A stretch of 20,135 bases of DNA from Planctomycetaceae bacterium (GCA_002713555.1 PATG01000037.1:1-20135), one strand, 5' to 3'. Numbered from the stretch's first letter, positions 7,262 to 15,055 are shown. Numbers and translations are program-made. Notes: generated from the sequence alone by a model not told the origin.

Positions 7262-7536
7262 CCCCAAGGAACAAAGACCCTTGAGGAGAAAGCACTGGGG
7301 CAGGTCACTGTACGTAATAATTGCAAGAAGGATAAATTGCCCCTAAGTTATTGTACTCAAATGACTTAGGTGCAACCCAGTCCGTTCGCTTTGAACTTAC
7401 AAAAAAAGAGCTGGCTTTCTGGAACGTCGATTTGCAGCAGGCGGTTGAACCGGGCGAATTGAGTATCTGGGTGGCCCCCCATTCCCGTGCTGGCATACCA
7501 GTAAAGATAAAGCTTACGACAACCGAAAGTTCTTGA
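7262..7536 (+). pseudogene. Remnant of GH3 beta-glucosidase C-terminal Fn3-like domain
   Basis: Frame 1 (open 7336-7536) encodes QSVRFELTKKELAFWNVD, then AVEPGELSIWVAPHS: the end of the fibronectin-III-like domain that closes GH3 beta-glucosidases (family pattern VTFxLxxxDLxFxD, then VVEPGEFxVxVG). Frame 2 just before it (open 7262-7366) encodes LGQVTVRNNCKKDK, which resembles the beginning of the same domain (VxVxVTNTGxxAG). The two pieces are in different frames, the usual stretch between them is missing, and no upstream GH3 catalytic domain exists because the intact DUF547 gene ends at 7258. So this is a decayed fragment, presumably left after a deletion. The family call rests on pattern memory only. 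Confidence 0.55.
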
Positions 7537-7589
7537 TGAAGCGATTAGTTTATTTCTTCGGTGTCAGCTCTGACCCTTTGCATGTCTAT

Positions 7590-7835
7590 TCATGTCTTTC
7601 TACCAACAGCGATTGCCATCGGCCAGGTGTGCGAATTCCCGTTCAACCACCCAGCAATTGAACGCTGTGTAGATTCCAGCACAACGTGCACACCGTTCTG
7701 CACATCTCGCCAGGCTATGGCAAACAAAGCAGTTCCATAACAGAGCGACACCAGGCAAGTGCCGACAAGCGTACGTAGCAACAGACGCGTCATCTCGTTA
7801 TTATCCAAACGGGATGATTTCTGTAACTGATACAT
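7590..7835 (-). CDS. Possible small membrane peptide (doubtful)
   Basis: 81-codon frame, or 67 codons from the inner ATG at 7793. One strong hydrophobic stretch (residues about 17-42, LLLRTLVGTCLVSLCYGTAL) follows a polar start, and the remainder is mildly polar, so a signal peptide or single membrane anchor is plausible. Neither start has a good ribosome binding site. The first start codon lies beside the palindrome at 7837-7849. No family recognised. It could equally be a chance frame or a gene remnant. Confidence 0.25.
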   Translation of the reverse strand: MYQLQKSSRLDNNEMTRLLLRTLVGTCLVSLCYGTALFAIAWRDVQNGVHVVLESTQRSIAGWLNGNSHTWPMAIAVGRKT

Positions 7836-7968
7836 CCCATTTAAAATGGTAATTCTATTGATTAGAACAAAATCGGACAGGATTTACCGAATGGGATAGG
7901 GACACCAGATCGCTGTCCCAAAATGGGTGAAATATCTCGATTCAACCTGCTTTTGACCCTGCTGGCTG

Positions 7969-7977
7969 TGCTAGAAT
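7969..7977 (+). promoter_or_regulatory. Extended -10 element TGCTAGAAT, candidate cysE promoter
   Basis: TG-n-TAGAAT matches an extended -10 promoter. No good -35 lies at 16-18 bp, which is tolerated in extended -10 promoters. The same TGCTAGAAT occurs before the TPR gene in this window. If active, transcription would begin near 7984, giving cysE an mRNA leader of about 265 nt. Confidence 0.35.
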
Positions 7978-8100
7978 AGTTAAACTCCAAGTGCCGACTT
8001 AGCCGAGAGAACCTGAAGAGTACAGATTGTGTCAGCTAAGACAGAAGTTCCCCAAATAAGCATGAACGAGTTCCCACCCAATAGCTGCCTGTGTATCTGC

Positions 8101-8155
8101 CCGGCCTAGTGCTTTATCAACTTGAAGCAGTTGGTAGTCAAAGTACTTGAGCCGG
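8101..8155 (+). ncRNA. Long hairpin in the cysE leader, candidate cis-regulatory RNA
   Basis: Pairing by eye: CCGGC (8101-8105) with GCCGG (8151-8155); AGTGCTTT (8108-8115) with AAAGTACT (8140-8147), one G-U pair; ATCAACT (8116-8122) with AGTTGGT (8129-8135), one U-G pair. That is 20 base pairs broken only by a 2x3 internal loop and a 4-nt bulge (8136-8139), capped by the 6-nt loop TGAAGC. No T tail follows, so it is not a simple terminator. It lies 94 nt before cysE. It does not match a riboswitch consensus I know; a transposon-like inverted repeat is an alternative. Confidence 0.45.
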
Positions 8156-8168
8156 ACCTTCTTGCATT

Positions 8169-8190
8169 GTGTGCTGCATTCTGCAGACAC
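8169..8190 (+). promoter_or_regulatory. Second hairpin in the cysE leader
   Basis: GTGT (8169-8172), bulged G, CTGCA (8174-8178), loop TTC, TGCAG (8182-8186), ACAC (8187-8190): nine base pairs with one bulge. Six T follow after a gap (8210-8215). A small stem TGCC (8220-8223) with GGCA (8228-8231) sits just before the AAGGAG ribosome binding site (8235-8240). Together they could control access to the start; this is inference. Confidence 0.35.
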
Positions 8191-8248
8191 GAATCTTTCT
8201 TCAGGCTTATTTTTTGAATTGCCTCAGGGCATATAAGGAGCATGAATT

Positions 8249-9208
8249 ATGGCTTCCGATTTTCGATTAAAAGACCAATTGCCAGAGCTTACCGCGCGCA
8301 TCGTAAAAACGTACGATGACCTGGGGACTATCAATCATCTTGATCACTGCCCTCTGCCAAGTTACGAAGAGATTATCATGGCAGTTGAAGATCTGACAGA
8401 GATTCTCTTTCCCGGCTACCGACGTCGTGAAGGACTGCACCAGGGCAATATTGCTTTTTATGTAGGCGATCTGGTAGATCGGTTGCATGATCGATTAACC
8501 ATGCAGATTGGCCGCGCCCTTCGTCACGAAGCAGGCTCTACAAGCGACTGCGACGATGACCATGACTTCGAAGCGCTCGGTCAGGCCAAAACGTTGCAGT
8601 TTTTAGAAACTTTGCCCTCACTGCGAGGGGTGCTTGCTACCGATGTTCAAGCTGCCTTTGATGGGGATCCTGCCTGCACGAATCTAGACGAAGTCATTTT
8701 CTGCTATCCGGGACTTGAAGCAATCACTGTCTACCGCATAGCACACTTATTGTATGAGCTGGAGATACCCTTTATACCACGTATGATGTGCGAGTATGCC
8801 CACCAACGAACGGGTATCGACATCCATCCTGGCGCAACAATCTGTTCTCACTTTTTTATTGACCACGGTACGGGTGTCGTTATTGGCGAAACTTGCAAAA
8901 TTGGCGAGCATGTGAAAATCTATCAAGGTGTTACGCTGGGAGCCCTCAGTTTTCCCACCGATAACGATGGACAGTTGGTGCGAGGACAAAAACGGCACCC
9001 CACGATCGAGGACCGTGTCGTACTATATGCGAACGCTACCGTATTAGGTGGCCGGACGGTACTAGGGCATGATGCGGTGATTGGTTCCAATGTCTGGCTG
9101 ACGTACAGTGTTGAACCACACACGACCGTAGTTCTCGAAAAACCCAAGCTGAAGATGCATAGCGATGAGCCTGATGATTTAAGACCTGAAACGCAGTATC
9201 AGATATAA
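8249..9208 (+). CDS. cysE: Serine O-acetyltransferase
   Basis: Transfers acetyl from acetyl-CoA to L-serine, giving O-acetylserine, the precursor of cysteine; cytoplasmic. 319 residues. ATG 8249 is preceded by AAGGAG (8235-8240) at 8 nt; an out-of-frame ATG at 8242 is too close to that site to be used well. The N-terminal ~160 residues are helical and longer than in E. coli CysE, as in the long EpsC-like form. The left-handed beta-helix carries the active site: D191 in GIDIHPGA and H206 in FIDHGTG, spaced 15 as in the E. coli Asp143/His158 pair, plus H250 in KRHPTIED, equivalent to the substrate-binding His193. Hexapeptide repeats run through [20 protein letters not shown] and [20 protein letters not shown]. 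No cysteine synthase gene is adjacent. The leader is strongly folded, so regulation at the RNA level is possible. Confidence 0.93.
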   Translation: MASDFRLKDQLPELTARIVKTYDDLGTINHLDHCPLPSYEEIIMAVEDLTEILFPGYRRREGLHQGNIAFYVGDLVDRLHDRLTMQIGRALRHEAGSTSDCDDDHDFEALGQAKTLQFLETLPSLRGVLATDVQAAFDGDPACTNLDEVIFCYPGLEAITVYRIAHLLYELEIPFIPRMMCEYAHQRTGIDIHPGATICSHFFIDHGTGVVIGETCKIGEHVKIYQGVTLGALSFPTDNDGQLVRGQKRHPTIEDRVVLYANATVLGGRTVLGHDAVIGSNVWLTYSVEPHTTVVLEKPKLKMHSDEPDDLRPETQYQI

Positions 9209-9315
9209 AAACCGAGGAGGAAAGAGAAGGAATATTATGGGTAGGTGATGGAGGTGGCAATCGGAAGACGCTACGATGGAGCATCTTACAGGGGGCAACA
9301 TCCTAACGAGAATGC

Positions 9316-11058
9316 ATGATGCTGCTAGGGCCTATCTTTGGTGTAGAACTTGTATCGGTTGGTCGCCGTAGACGCTATTTTCTAATACGGGTTGTCTACG
9401 CATTGTTAATTCTCTTTGTGCTCTGGACGACCTACCAGAGCATTTATGTCTTGTCTTCTGATGTTCAACAAAGATTGTCGATCCGGCAGGCAGCACTACT
9501 TGCAAATAGTTTTTTTTACAGTTTTAGTTGGCTACAGTTATTGGCTATTCTTGTAGTTGGGCCGACAATGGCGGTTGGGACCATTGCTACCGAACGTGAA
9601 CGACGTACGATTGAGTATCTTTTTACGACCGATCTGGCAAATCATGAAATCATCCTGGGCAAACTTTGTGCCAGGCTTGCACTCCTGGGGCAATTTGTTC
9701 TGGTTGGCTTGCCCATCTTGTACCTGTTCCGGCTATTAGGTGGAATCTCTGCCAGTTTGCTGTTTACAACCTTCCTGCTTGCTGCAAGTACGGCGCTACT
9801 GATGGCATCCATGAGTGTCTGTATTTCGGTATGGTCTCCACGAGCGCGCGATGCAACGTTACGCGTTTATCTGGTACTCGCAGCCATGCTCTTTATTCCC
9901 ATATTACTTTATAGCCTATCCTCTGCCGGTATTCTTAGAGGTTTTCTTTGGCAGACATTGGGATCTCCCTGCGTAGATTTCTGTTTGTCTATCAATCCAA
10001 TTTGGACTCTCGGTACTGCGATGGGGAATCGTCTAGCGCTTGGGACGGGTCTCGACATGGCACTCATTTTCGAAGCCGTCAGTTATCAGGTTTTGTGTTC
10101 TATTGCAGCAATTCTTTGGGCAACTTTTGCAGTGCGCCGTGTTCATTTGCGTGAATCGTCTCGAGGGGCCGTTTTCAATAAGCAACGCGTTCAATGGCGA
10201 TTTCCTCGTTGGCGTCCCCAACTGGTGAATCAACCGATGATCTGGAAAGAGATGTTTGCTGGTTCAGCATCTACCAAGCTTGGTTTTTTAGGCAATGTGG
10301 CTGCCGGGCTGATTTTATTGACGGTCATTGGATTGACTCTCTTTGTGTTTGCCGAAACCTCAAGCCATCGTGGGAGTAGGCATGGAGAGGGCTATTTCGA
10401 ATACCTGGCAGGCTTAACCAGTACGATAGGTTCGGGGATGCTACTGCTACTATCAGCCCGTGCTGCAGGGCTTTTTACACAAGAAAAGGAGCGTGATACC
10501 TGGTCGTCTTTGATGGCCACACCACTTACGGGAAGAGAAATTGTCAGTGGCAAAATGTGGGGGAATCTCTATAGCCTTCGTTGGGCTTTTTTGATTTTGT
10601 TGTTCTGCTGGTCTCTGGGCTTGTTGATTGCCCCACATAGCATATTGACGATCGTCTTGCTTATGTTGGTCTTTTTGCTAGCAGCCTGGTATGGCACGAA
10701 CGTCGGCCTCTTTTTTTCGCTTAGAAGTAAGACAACTTTGCGCGCAATGGGATCTACCTTAGCGACATTGGTCTTTACTGGTGGGGGCTATTTGTTTTGT
10801 TGCTGCATGGTTATTTCTTCGTCCAATAGTGGTTTCGGTGAGATTCTACTTGCTCCCTGCATTCCTTTTTTACTCATGTTTCCAGCAATGATTTTTGGAG
10901 AGACCACATTTCAAGATGAGCCCGATCTTGTGCTTGCCTTCATTTTGGGAATGCTTGGCTATTTGGTAGTTTCGGTACTATTTTCCAAGTATCTTTTCAC
11001 ACAGTTTGATCGACTTTCCGGTCGGTCGTGTATGGAGAAAAGGGAATATGCACAGTAA
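9316..11058 (+). CDS. ABC-2 type transporter permease, fused two-half protein
   Basis: About 580 residues with roughly 12 hydrophobic segments: inner-membrane permease of an ABC-2 exporter-type system. The two halves repeat the same plan. Each has a start motif (GPIFGVEL near residue 5; QPMIWKEMF near 305) and a cytoplasmic coupling segment after the second helix: ATERERRTIEYLFTTDL then EIILGK (about 91-116) and TQEKERDTWSSLMATPL then EIVSGK (about 387-412). So it is an internally duplicated permease, a fused dimer. Substrate unknown. No ATPase gene lies nearby, so the partner must be encoded elsewhere. The start is one of two tandem ATG codons (9316 or 9319); only a weak CGAG precedes it, whereas a strong GAGGAGGAAAG lies at 9214-9224, too far away. 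The gene converges on tatC. Confidence 0.82.
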   Translation: MMLLGPIFGVELVSVGRRRRYFLIRVVYALLILFVLWTTYQSIYVLSSDVQQRLSIRQAALLANSFFYSFSWLQLLAILVVGPTMAVGTIATERERRTIEYLFTTDLANHEIILGKLCARLALLGQFVLVGLPILYLFRLLGGISASLLFTTFLLAASTALLMASMSVCISVWSPRARDATLRVYLVLAAMLFIPILLYSLSSAGILRGFLWQTLGSPCVDFCLSINPIWTLGTAMGNRLALGTGLDMALIFEAVSYQVLCSIAAILWATFAVRRVHLRESSRGAVFNKQRVQWRFPRWRPQLVNQPMIWKEMFAGSASTKLGFLGNVAAGLILLTVIGLTLFVFAETSSHRGSRHGEGYFEYLAGLTSTIGSGMLLLLSARAAGLFTQEKERDTWSSLMATPLTGREIVSGKMWGNLYSLRWAFLILLFCWSLGLLIAPHSILTIVLLMLVFLLAAWYGTNVGLFFSLRSKTTLRAMGSTLATLVFTGGGYLFCCCMVISSSNSGFGEILLAPCIPFLLMFPAMIFGETTFQDEPDLVLAFILGMLGYLVVSVLFSKYLFTQFDRLSGRSCMEKREYAQ

Positions 11059-11102
11059 TGTCACATGCGTTACTCGCCCACTCTTCCTTCTGGCGAAGTT
11101 GT

Positions 11103-12155
11103 CTATTCCGCAGGTGTGGACGGCTTTTTGTCATCGTGCTTGCTGAGCCCAGTTGGAATGCGTTTGCATAATTCAATACCACCAAAATAGAGTGCCACTA
11201 GCGGTACAGCCATCAGCAGCATGCTCCCCGGGTCAGCCGGAGTCAGAAACATCGACAGTATGGCAATCACTAATATGGCGATCCTCCACTGCGATTGATA
11301 GGATTCGACCGTAAAGATACCGAGACGCTCCAAGAAGAGCATGACAAGAGGCAATTGAAAACTGATACCGAATCCTAATGGCAACAAAAGCACAAAGCTC
11401 ATCCATTCACTAATTTGTGGTGTAGGATTGATGCCCATTTGGGCGTTGAACCAGAATAGGAAATCCAGGACAAAGTCAAAAACCACAAAAAAGGCTAAGG
11501 CTGATCCCGAGAAGAACAAGCCCAGACTGAGGGGCAAAAATAGGTATACATATTTTCGTTCGTGATGATAAAGTCCGGCTGCGACAAATTCCCAAATAAA
11601 GTAGAAGATGAAGGGGCTAGTAATAATTGCGCCCACAACAATCGATGCTTTCAGGTACACCATAAATGGTTCATGTCCTGAGAGACTGATTAGTTTAAGT
11701 CGCGGGTCCTGTTCCAGTGGTTGATAGAGACGCAAATGTATTAATTCTTTGCGTGTTGTAGCAAATGCAGGGACATCCGTATCCGGCAATGGTTGGCCAA
11801 GAGCTTGTGCCAGTTCGTATCGATTGACATAAAAACTCAAGGGGACCAATCCCTCGTCCGCTAATTTTTCTGCCGCTTGAGCTGGATCTTCTGGCACGGG
11901 CTCACCGGCCTGTTTTTTTTCTTCGAGGCGCTGTAGATTCTGTTCGTGGGCCTGACCGCGATAAAAACTTTCTAGCGAGTCACGGAGTGGGGTCTGAATA
12001 TAATCGACCACCGACCGACCAAATAGGAGTCCTAGTAAAGTGCCAACGACGAGAGCGATGAGCGATTTGAACAGCGCTGTTCGCAATTCTTCGAGATGCT
12101 CTGAGAAAGACATTTTTGTCTTGCTGAGCCAGTCATCGTGGTCGGTTTCGGGCAT
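11103..12155 (-). CDS. tatC: Sec-independent protein translocase TatC
   Basis: Core receptor of the twin-arginine export system, which moves folded proteins with an RR signal across the inner membrane. 350 residues against about 250 in E. coli. Family marks: SFSEHLEELR (16-25) before helix 1 (28-46); EPFMVYLKASIVVGAIITSP (162-181); FIWEFVAAGLYHHERK (186-201); and FLTPADPGSMLLMAVPLVAL (303-322). The additional length is an insertion of roughly 90 residues in the first periplasmic loop (about 64-157), charged and rich in E, Q and P, with a KLADEGLVPLSFYVNRY stretch. The first ATG (12155) has no Shine-Dalgarno sequence; an inner ATG (12113) is no better. No tatA or tatB lies in the window. The C-terminus is polar (SKHDDKKPSTPAE). 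Divergent from manA. Confidence 0.93.
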   Translation of the reverse strand: MPETDHDDWLSKTKMSFSEHLEELRTALFKSLIALVVGTLLGLLFGRSVVDYIQTPLRDSLESFYRGQAHEQNLQRLEEKKQAGEPVPEDPAQAAEKLADEGLVPLSFYVNRYELAQALGQPLPDTDVPAFATTRKELIHLRLYQPLEQDPRLKLISLSGHEPFMVYLKASIVVGAIITSPFIFYFIWEFVAAGLYHHERKYVYLFLPLSLGLFFSGSALAFFVVFDFVLDFLFWFNAQMGINPTPQISEWMSFVLLLPLGFGISFQLPLVMLFLERLGIFTVESYQSQWRIAILVIAILSMFLTPADPGSMLLMAVPLVALYFGGIELCKRIPTGLSKHDDKKPSTPAE

Positions 12156-12180
12156 GGAGAGCAGGGCAGGGGACTAGGAG

Positions 12181-12210
12181 CGGTTTAAGTGGGAGATTCG
12201 CGGCTTAAGT
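12181..12210. promoter_or_regulatory. Direct repeat CGGYTTAAGT with 20-bp period upstream of tatC
   Basis: CGGTTTAAGT at 12181-12190 and CGGCTTAAGT at 12201-12210, nine of ten bases identical and exactly two helical turns apart, 26-55 bp before the tatC start codon. This spacing suits a protein binding cooperatively on one face of the DNA. No other copy was noticed. Confidence 0.25.
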
Positions 12211-12256
12211 CGTATCGTAGCAACGGATTGATGCCTGTACAATGTTCTCGCATGCA

Positions 12257-12281
12257 GTTGACTTCGGGATCCGGAGTCGAC
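12257..12281 (+). promoter_or_regulatory. Inverted repeat in the tatC-manA spacer
   Basis: GTTGACTTC (12257-12265) and GGAGTCGAC (12273-12281) pair over nine positions (two as U-G in RNA) around the loop GGGATCC. It lies centrally between the two divergent genes. It may be an operator or RNA stem; there is no T tail. Confidence 0.25.
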
Positions 12282-12359
12282 TCACGAGAGATATGGACGT
12301 CCTCGCTCCTATTTATCAACTCTCCAGGACTGACCGAAGACATACCCTAAACTCGTCGT

Positions 12360-12368
12360 TGCTAAATT
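12360..12368 (+). promoter_or_regulatory. Extended -10 element TGCTAAATT before manA
   Basis: TG-C-TAAATT resembles the TGnTAGAAT elements elsewhere in the window. Transcription would begin near 12375, leaving a leader of about 45 nt before the preferred ATG at 12420, which argues against using codons upstream of that ATG. No clear -35. Confidence 0.35.
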
Positions 12369-12419
12369 TGCGAATTGGCAGTTTTTGACCTTTTTGTGTA
12401 CGAGAACAGGTCGTCTTTT

Positions 12420-13394
12420 ATGAGTGTTCCTTGCAATTCCCCACTCCGGTTTAAGCCATTATTCCGTCGATACTTGTGGGGCGGCCGCCGGCTGGCGACA
12501 ACGCTTGGCAAATCCCTGGGCCCAGGCGATGACTACGCCGAGAGTTGGGAACTCGTCGATCATGATGAAGATCAGAGCGTTGTCCAAGACGGTCCCTTGG
12601 CAGGTCGAACGCTCCAGCAATTGGTGTCCGAGTGCAGTTCCGACTTATTAGGTCAGCATGCCGGGTGCAGTCGATTTCCGTTGCTGTTTAAATTCTTGGA
12701 TTGCAACCGCAAGCTCTCTGTTCAGGTACATCCAAACGATCAGCAGGGAGCACAACTGGCCCCCCCTGACCTAGGGAAAACGGAGGCCTGGGTTGTGCTT
12801 GATGCCGAACCGGGCAGTAAGATTTATGCTGGTTTGCAGCCTGGACTTAGCCAACAGGATTTATGCAATGCTTTGCAGGCTGGAACTTGCGAAGACTGTC
12901 TGCACAGTTTCGAACCTCAGGTGGGAGACTGTGTTTTTATCGAGGCCGGTACGATACATGCGCTCGGTGCTGGACTTGTCATTGCTGAAATCCAACAGGC
13001 CAGTGATACGACCTTTAGGCTCTTCGATTGGAATCGCACCGACTCCTCGGGCAATCCACGTCAATTGCATATTGAAGAATCACTGCGTGTCATCAATTTT
13101 TCACGAGGCCCAGTTTCCGTCCAAAGCCCGCAAGCCACAAAATTTCCGGGACGCGAGCAGTTGGTCGCTTGCGATAAGTTTATTCTAGACCGTTGCACGT
13201 GGAAAAACCCTCAAGCTGTCGGTGGCGATGACAGATTTCATTTAATTGTATTGATGGAAGGAGAAGCCAACATATTGGGGGCGACACTCTCGGCAGCTGA
13301 AACGCTCTTGCTACCTGCAGAGGCAGGGATCGTGGAAATTGCACCACAAGATGAAGTTGTCCTGTTGGATATTTATTTGCCAGCCATTCAATAA
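12420..13394 (+). CDS. manA: Mannose-6-phosphate isomerase (class I type)
   Basis: Zinc enzyme interconverting mannose 6-phosphate and fructose 6-phosphate, supplying mannose for glycans or using it for carbon; cytoplasmic. 324 residues from ATG 12420, the usual length for the short bacterial ManA; the frame is open 15 codons further but those look unlike the family. Metal ligands are visible: Q102 and H104 in SVQVHPND, E122 in GKTEAWVV, and H180 in EAGTIHALGAG. The N-terminus PLRFKPLFRRYLWGGRRL and YAESWELVDH are typical. The segment EIQQASDTTFRLFDWNR (190-206) is the conserved cupin part with the active-site Arg. The C-terminal cupin half (250-324) is present, so the protein looks complete. 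Only AGG 12 nt upstream serves as a weak ribosome binding site. Confidence 0.92.
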   Translation: MSVPCNSPLRFKPLFRRYLWGGRRLATTLGKSLGPGDDYAESWELVDHDEDQSVVQDGPLAGRTLQQLVSECSSDLLGQHAGCSRFPLLFKFLDCNRKLSVQVHPNDQQGAQLAPPDLGKTEAWVVLDAEPGSKIYAGLQPGLSQQDLCNALQAGTCEDCLHSFEPQVGDCVFIEAGTIHALGAGLVIAEIQQASDTTFRLFDWNRTDSSGNPRQLHIEESLRVINFSRGPVSVQSPQATKFPGREQLVACDKFILDRCTWKNPQAVGGDDRFHLIVLMEGEANILGATLSAAETLLLPAEAGIVEIAPQDEVVLLDIYLPAIQ

Positions 13395-13512
13395 GTATTA
13401 TTGCAAATAGTAATTGCCAGTAGTGCAAGCACCAACGAAATATCCGGGCTAGCTCCCAAGTTGATCAGCATTTACAATTCGCCGCACAGGAGTATTCTGC
13501 CTTGGAGTTGGT

Positions 13513-13788
13513 ATGCAACAAAAGTATCTTGGTGTCATGTTCACGACATATTTGTTCGTGAACCTGGTTGGCTGTTCTGCGGCTGTGCGAAAGCCGCAAC
13601 TTCTCCACCCTGGTCCTGCACCCTATCAACGATACAATGCCACTCAGTTTGATCCCTATCCACTCAATGATTTGGGTCCTGAAATTGTTGGTGGCCGTCC
13701 GATCGACTTTCAGAAGCCGGCCAATGAGGTAGAGCGTGGCAGGCAGTATCGGGATCAGCAGCCTTGGCGCACCGGCCCACTCTACTAA
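13513..13788 (+). CDS. Small planctomycete-type lipoprotein, unknown function
   Basis: 91 residues; ATG 13513 with GGAG (13504-13507) 5 nt upstream. The N-terminal hydrophobic stretch ends in a clean lipobox, L-V-G-C with lipidated Cys21, so it should be anchored to a membrane by lipid. The mature part is short, Pro- and Tyr-rich (HPGPAPYQRYNATQFDPYPL), with EIVGGRPIDFQKPANEVERG, a pattern I associate with small planctomycete envelope lipoproteins. No enzymatic motif. The stop is followed at once by eight T (13791-13798), but no stable hairpin precedes them. It stands alone between manA and rluB, all on the same strand. Confidence 0.72.
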   Translation: MQQKYLGVMFTTYLFVNLVGCSAAVRKPQLLHPGPAPYQRYNATQFDPYPLNDLGPEIVGGRPIDFQKPANEVERGRQYRDQQPWRTGPLY

Positions 13789-14065
13789 GTTTTTTTTGAT
13801 CGCCATGGCGCGGATTGAAAGTGCATAGCGTTTTTTGGGGCCGTGTGAGCCCGGCCTTGCAGAAGGGTCGTAGCCAGCTACCTGGAATCATTTGATTTGC
13901 CAGTTCTGTTCGCTGATACCCGCAGGACCCCTACGTTTTACCATGAAAAGCACACCATGGTGTTGTAGTTTCTCGTCTTTCTCTCCTGTGTTTTTGGCTG
14001 CGGCCAGGATAAGATAGGGGGTTAAGGTCGTTGCCAGGCCACAAAGAACATTTTTTTGTATTACC

Positions 14066-14074
14066 TGTTAGAAT
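14066..14074 (+). promoter_or_regulatory. Extended -10-like TGTTAGAAT next to the rluB start
   Basis: TG-T-TAGAAT only 3 nt before the ATG at 14078. If it is a real -10, transcription would begin at about 14081, inside the presumed start region, so either the element is coincidental or translation begins elsewhere. No ribosome binding site precedes this ATG. Confidence 0.2.
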
Positions 14075-14077
14075 CTG

Positions 14078-15055
14078 ATGCCGCCCAACTCTCGAAAAAA
14101 CCCCCGTCGTAAAACGGGCTTGAGCACACGTACAAGAACACGACGGCCCATAACGCCACGTCCTTCGCCCCAACACAAAAAAAGTGATGCTGAAGGTGAA
14201 CGATTGCAAAAAGTTCTCGCAGCTGCAGGCATAGCCAGCCGCCGAGAGTCGGAGCAACTTATTCTGGAAGGCCGTGTTGAAGTCGATGGACAAACGATTG
14301 TGGAACTGGGCACTCGGGTCGATCGTTTGCGTCAGAATATCAGTGTTGATGGTGAGCCGTTGCCTCGCCCCAAGCTCGCCTACTACGCGGTGCATAAACC
14401 CGAAGGAGTTGTCTGCACGACAAAAGATCCATCTGGCCGACCACGTGTTACGGATCTTTTGCCCTCCGGGCTGGGTCGGTTATTCAGTGTAGGGCGATTG
14501 GATATGTCGAGCGAAGGGCTCATTTTGGTTACCAACGATGGAGCGTTGGCCAACGAACTTACACACCCTCGTCATGGAGTCGAAAAAACCTACGATGTGC
14601 AAGTTACTGGCCATGTTGACCAGACGGTACTCTCCAAACTAAGAAAAGGTATACATCTTGCCGAAGGGTTTGCACGGGTGGTGCATGTGCGTACCAAATC
14701 GCGCCGCAAAAACGGCACAGTTTTGGAGATGGTGCTTGATGAAGGCCGCAACCGAGAGGTGCGCCGATTGTTGGCCCGTGTCGGGCATCGTGTCCAACGC
14801 CTGACGCGCGTAGCCATCGGTCCCATCCGCTTGGGAGAGATGCCCGCTGGCACAGTCCGCCGTCTAACTTCTGAAGAGATCAAAAAACTTCGCGCCTATG
14901 TTCGACAGGCGGAGCAGAAACCCCATAACAATCAAAAACGACTTGATCGCCCCGCGACACGGCAAGCGGTACTTAGCTGGCGTGATCGCAAACAACAGGC
15001 TGCTGCGGGAAAACATAGCGCTAAAAAACCAAACCGCAGGGGAGGCCAGCGTTGA
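14078..15055 (+). CDS. rluB: 23S rRNA pseudouridine synthase, RsuA/RluB family
   Basis: Converts a uridine in 23S rRNA to pseudouridine. 325 residues. A basic, Arg/Pro-rich N-terminal tail (1-36) precedes an S4 RNA-binding domain (41-88, ERLQKVLAAAGIASRRESEQ). The catalytic domain follows: YYAVHKPEGVVCTTKDPSGR (102-121), SVGRLDMSSEGLILVTNDG (137-155) with the catalytic Asp142 in GRLD, THPRHGVEKTYDV (162-174), and EGRNREVRRLLARVGHRVQR (222-241). A long Lys/Arg/Gln-rich tail (about 275-325) is additional to the E. coli protein. RluB rather than RsuA is preferred from the S4 and NREVRR segments, but the exact target base is not certain. The stop TGA overlaps the TTG start of the next gene. Confidence 0.88.
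   Translation: MPPNSRKNPRRKTGLSTRTRTRRPITPRPSPQHKKSDAEGERLQKVLAAAGIASRRESEQLILEGRVEVDGQTIVELGTRVDRLRQNISVDGEPLPRPKLAYYAVHKPEGVVCTTKDPSGRPRVTDLLPSGLGRLFSVGRLDMSSEGLILVTNDGALANELTHPRHGVEKTYDVQVTGHVDQTVLSKLRKGIHLAEGFARVVHVRTKSRRKNGTVLEMVLDEGRNREVRRLLARVGHRVQRLTRVAIGPIRLGEMPAGTVRRLTSEEIKKLRAYVRQAEQKPHNNQKRLDRPATRQAVLSWRDRKQQAAAGKHSAKKPNRRGGQR
15039..15045 (+). promoter_or_regulatory. Ribosome binding site GGGGAGG deciding a TTG start
   Basis: Strong Shine-Dalgarno inside the last codons of rluB, 6 nt before TTG 15052. Its strength and spacing support the TTG over the GTG at 15061 for pyrK. Confidence 0.6.

Larger units (their letters stand above)
7537..8248. other. Long intergenic region before cysE
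   Basis: 712 bases holding at most one doubtful small gene (7590-7835 minus). Features seen: palindrome CCATTTAAAATGG (7837-7849); 8-bp inverted repeat ATCCCATT (7834-7841) with AATGGGAT (7890-7897); hairpin GGGACA (7899-7904) with TGTCCC (7914-7919); the promoter-like element TGCTAGAAT (7969-7977); and the folded cysE leader from about 7984. No tRNA or known riboswitch consensus was recognised. Confidence 0.5.

Noticed and set aside
9248..9319. 23-codon frame whose TGA overlaps the permease start (ATGA), possible leader peptide
   Set aside because: No properly spaced ribosome binding site and no meaningful composition; a tiny overlap of this kind is expected by chance.
13801..13810. Palindrome CGCCATGGCG after the lipoprotein gene as a terminator
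   Set aside because: It has no loop, and the T run (13791-13798) comes before it rather than after it.
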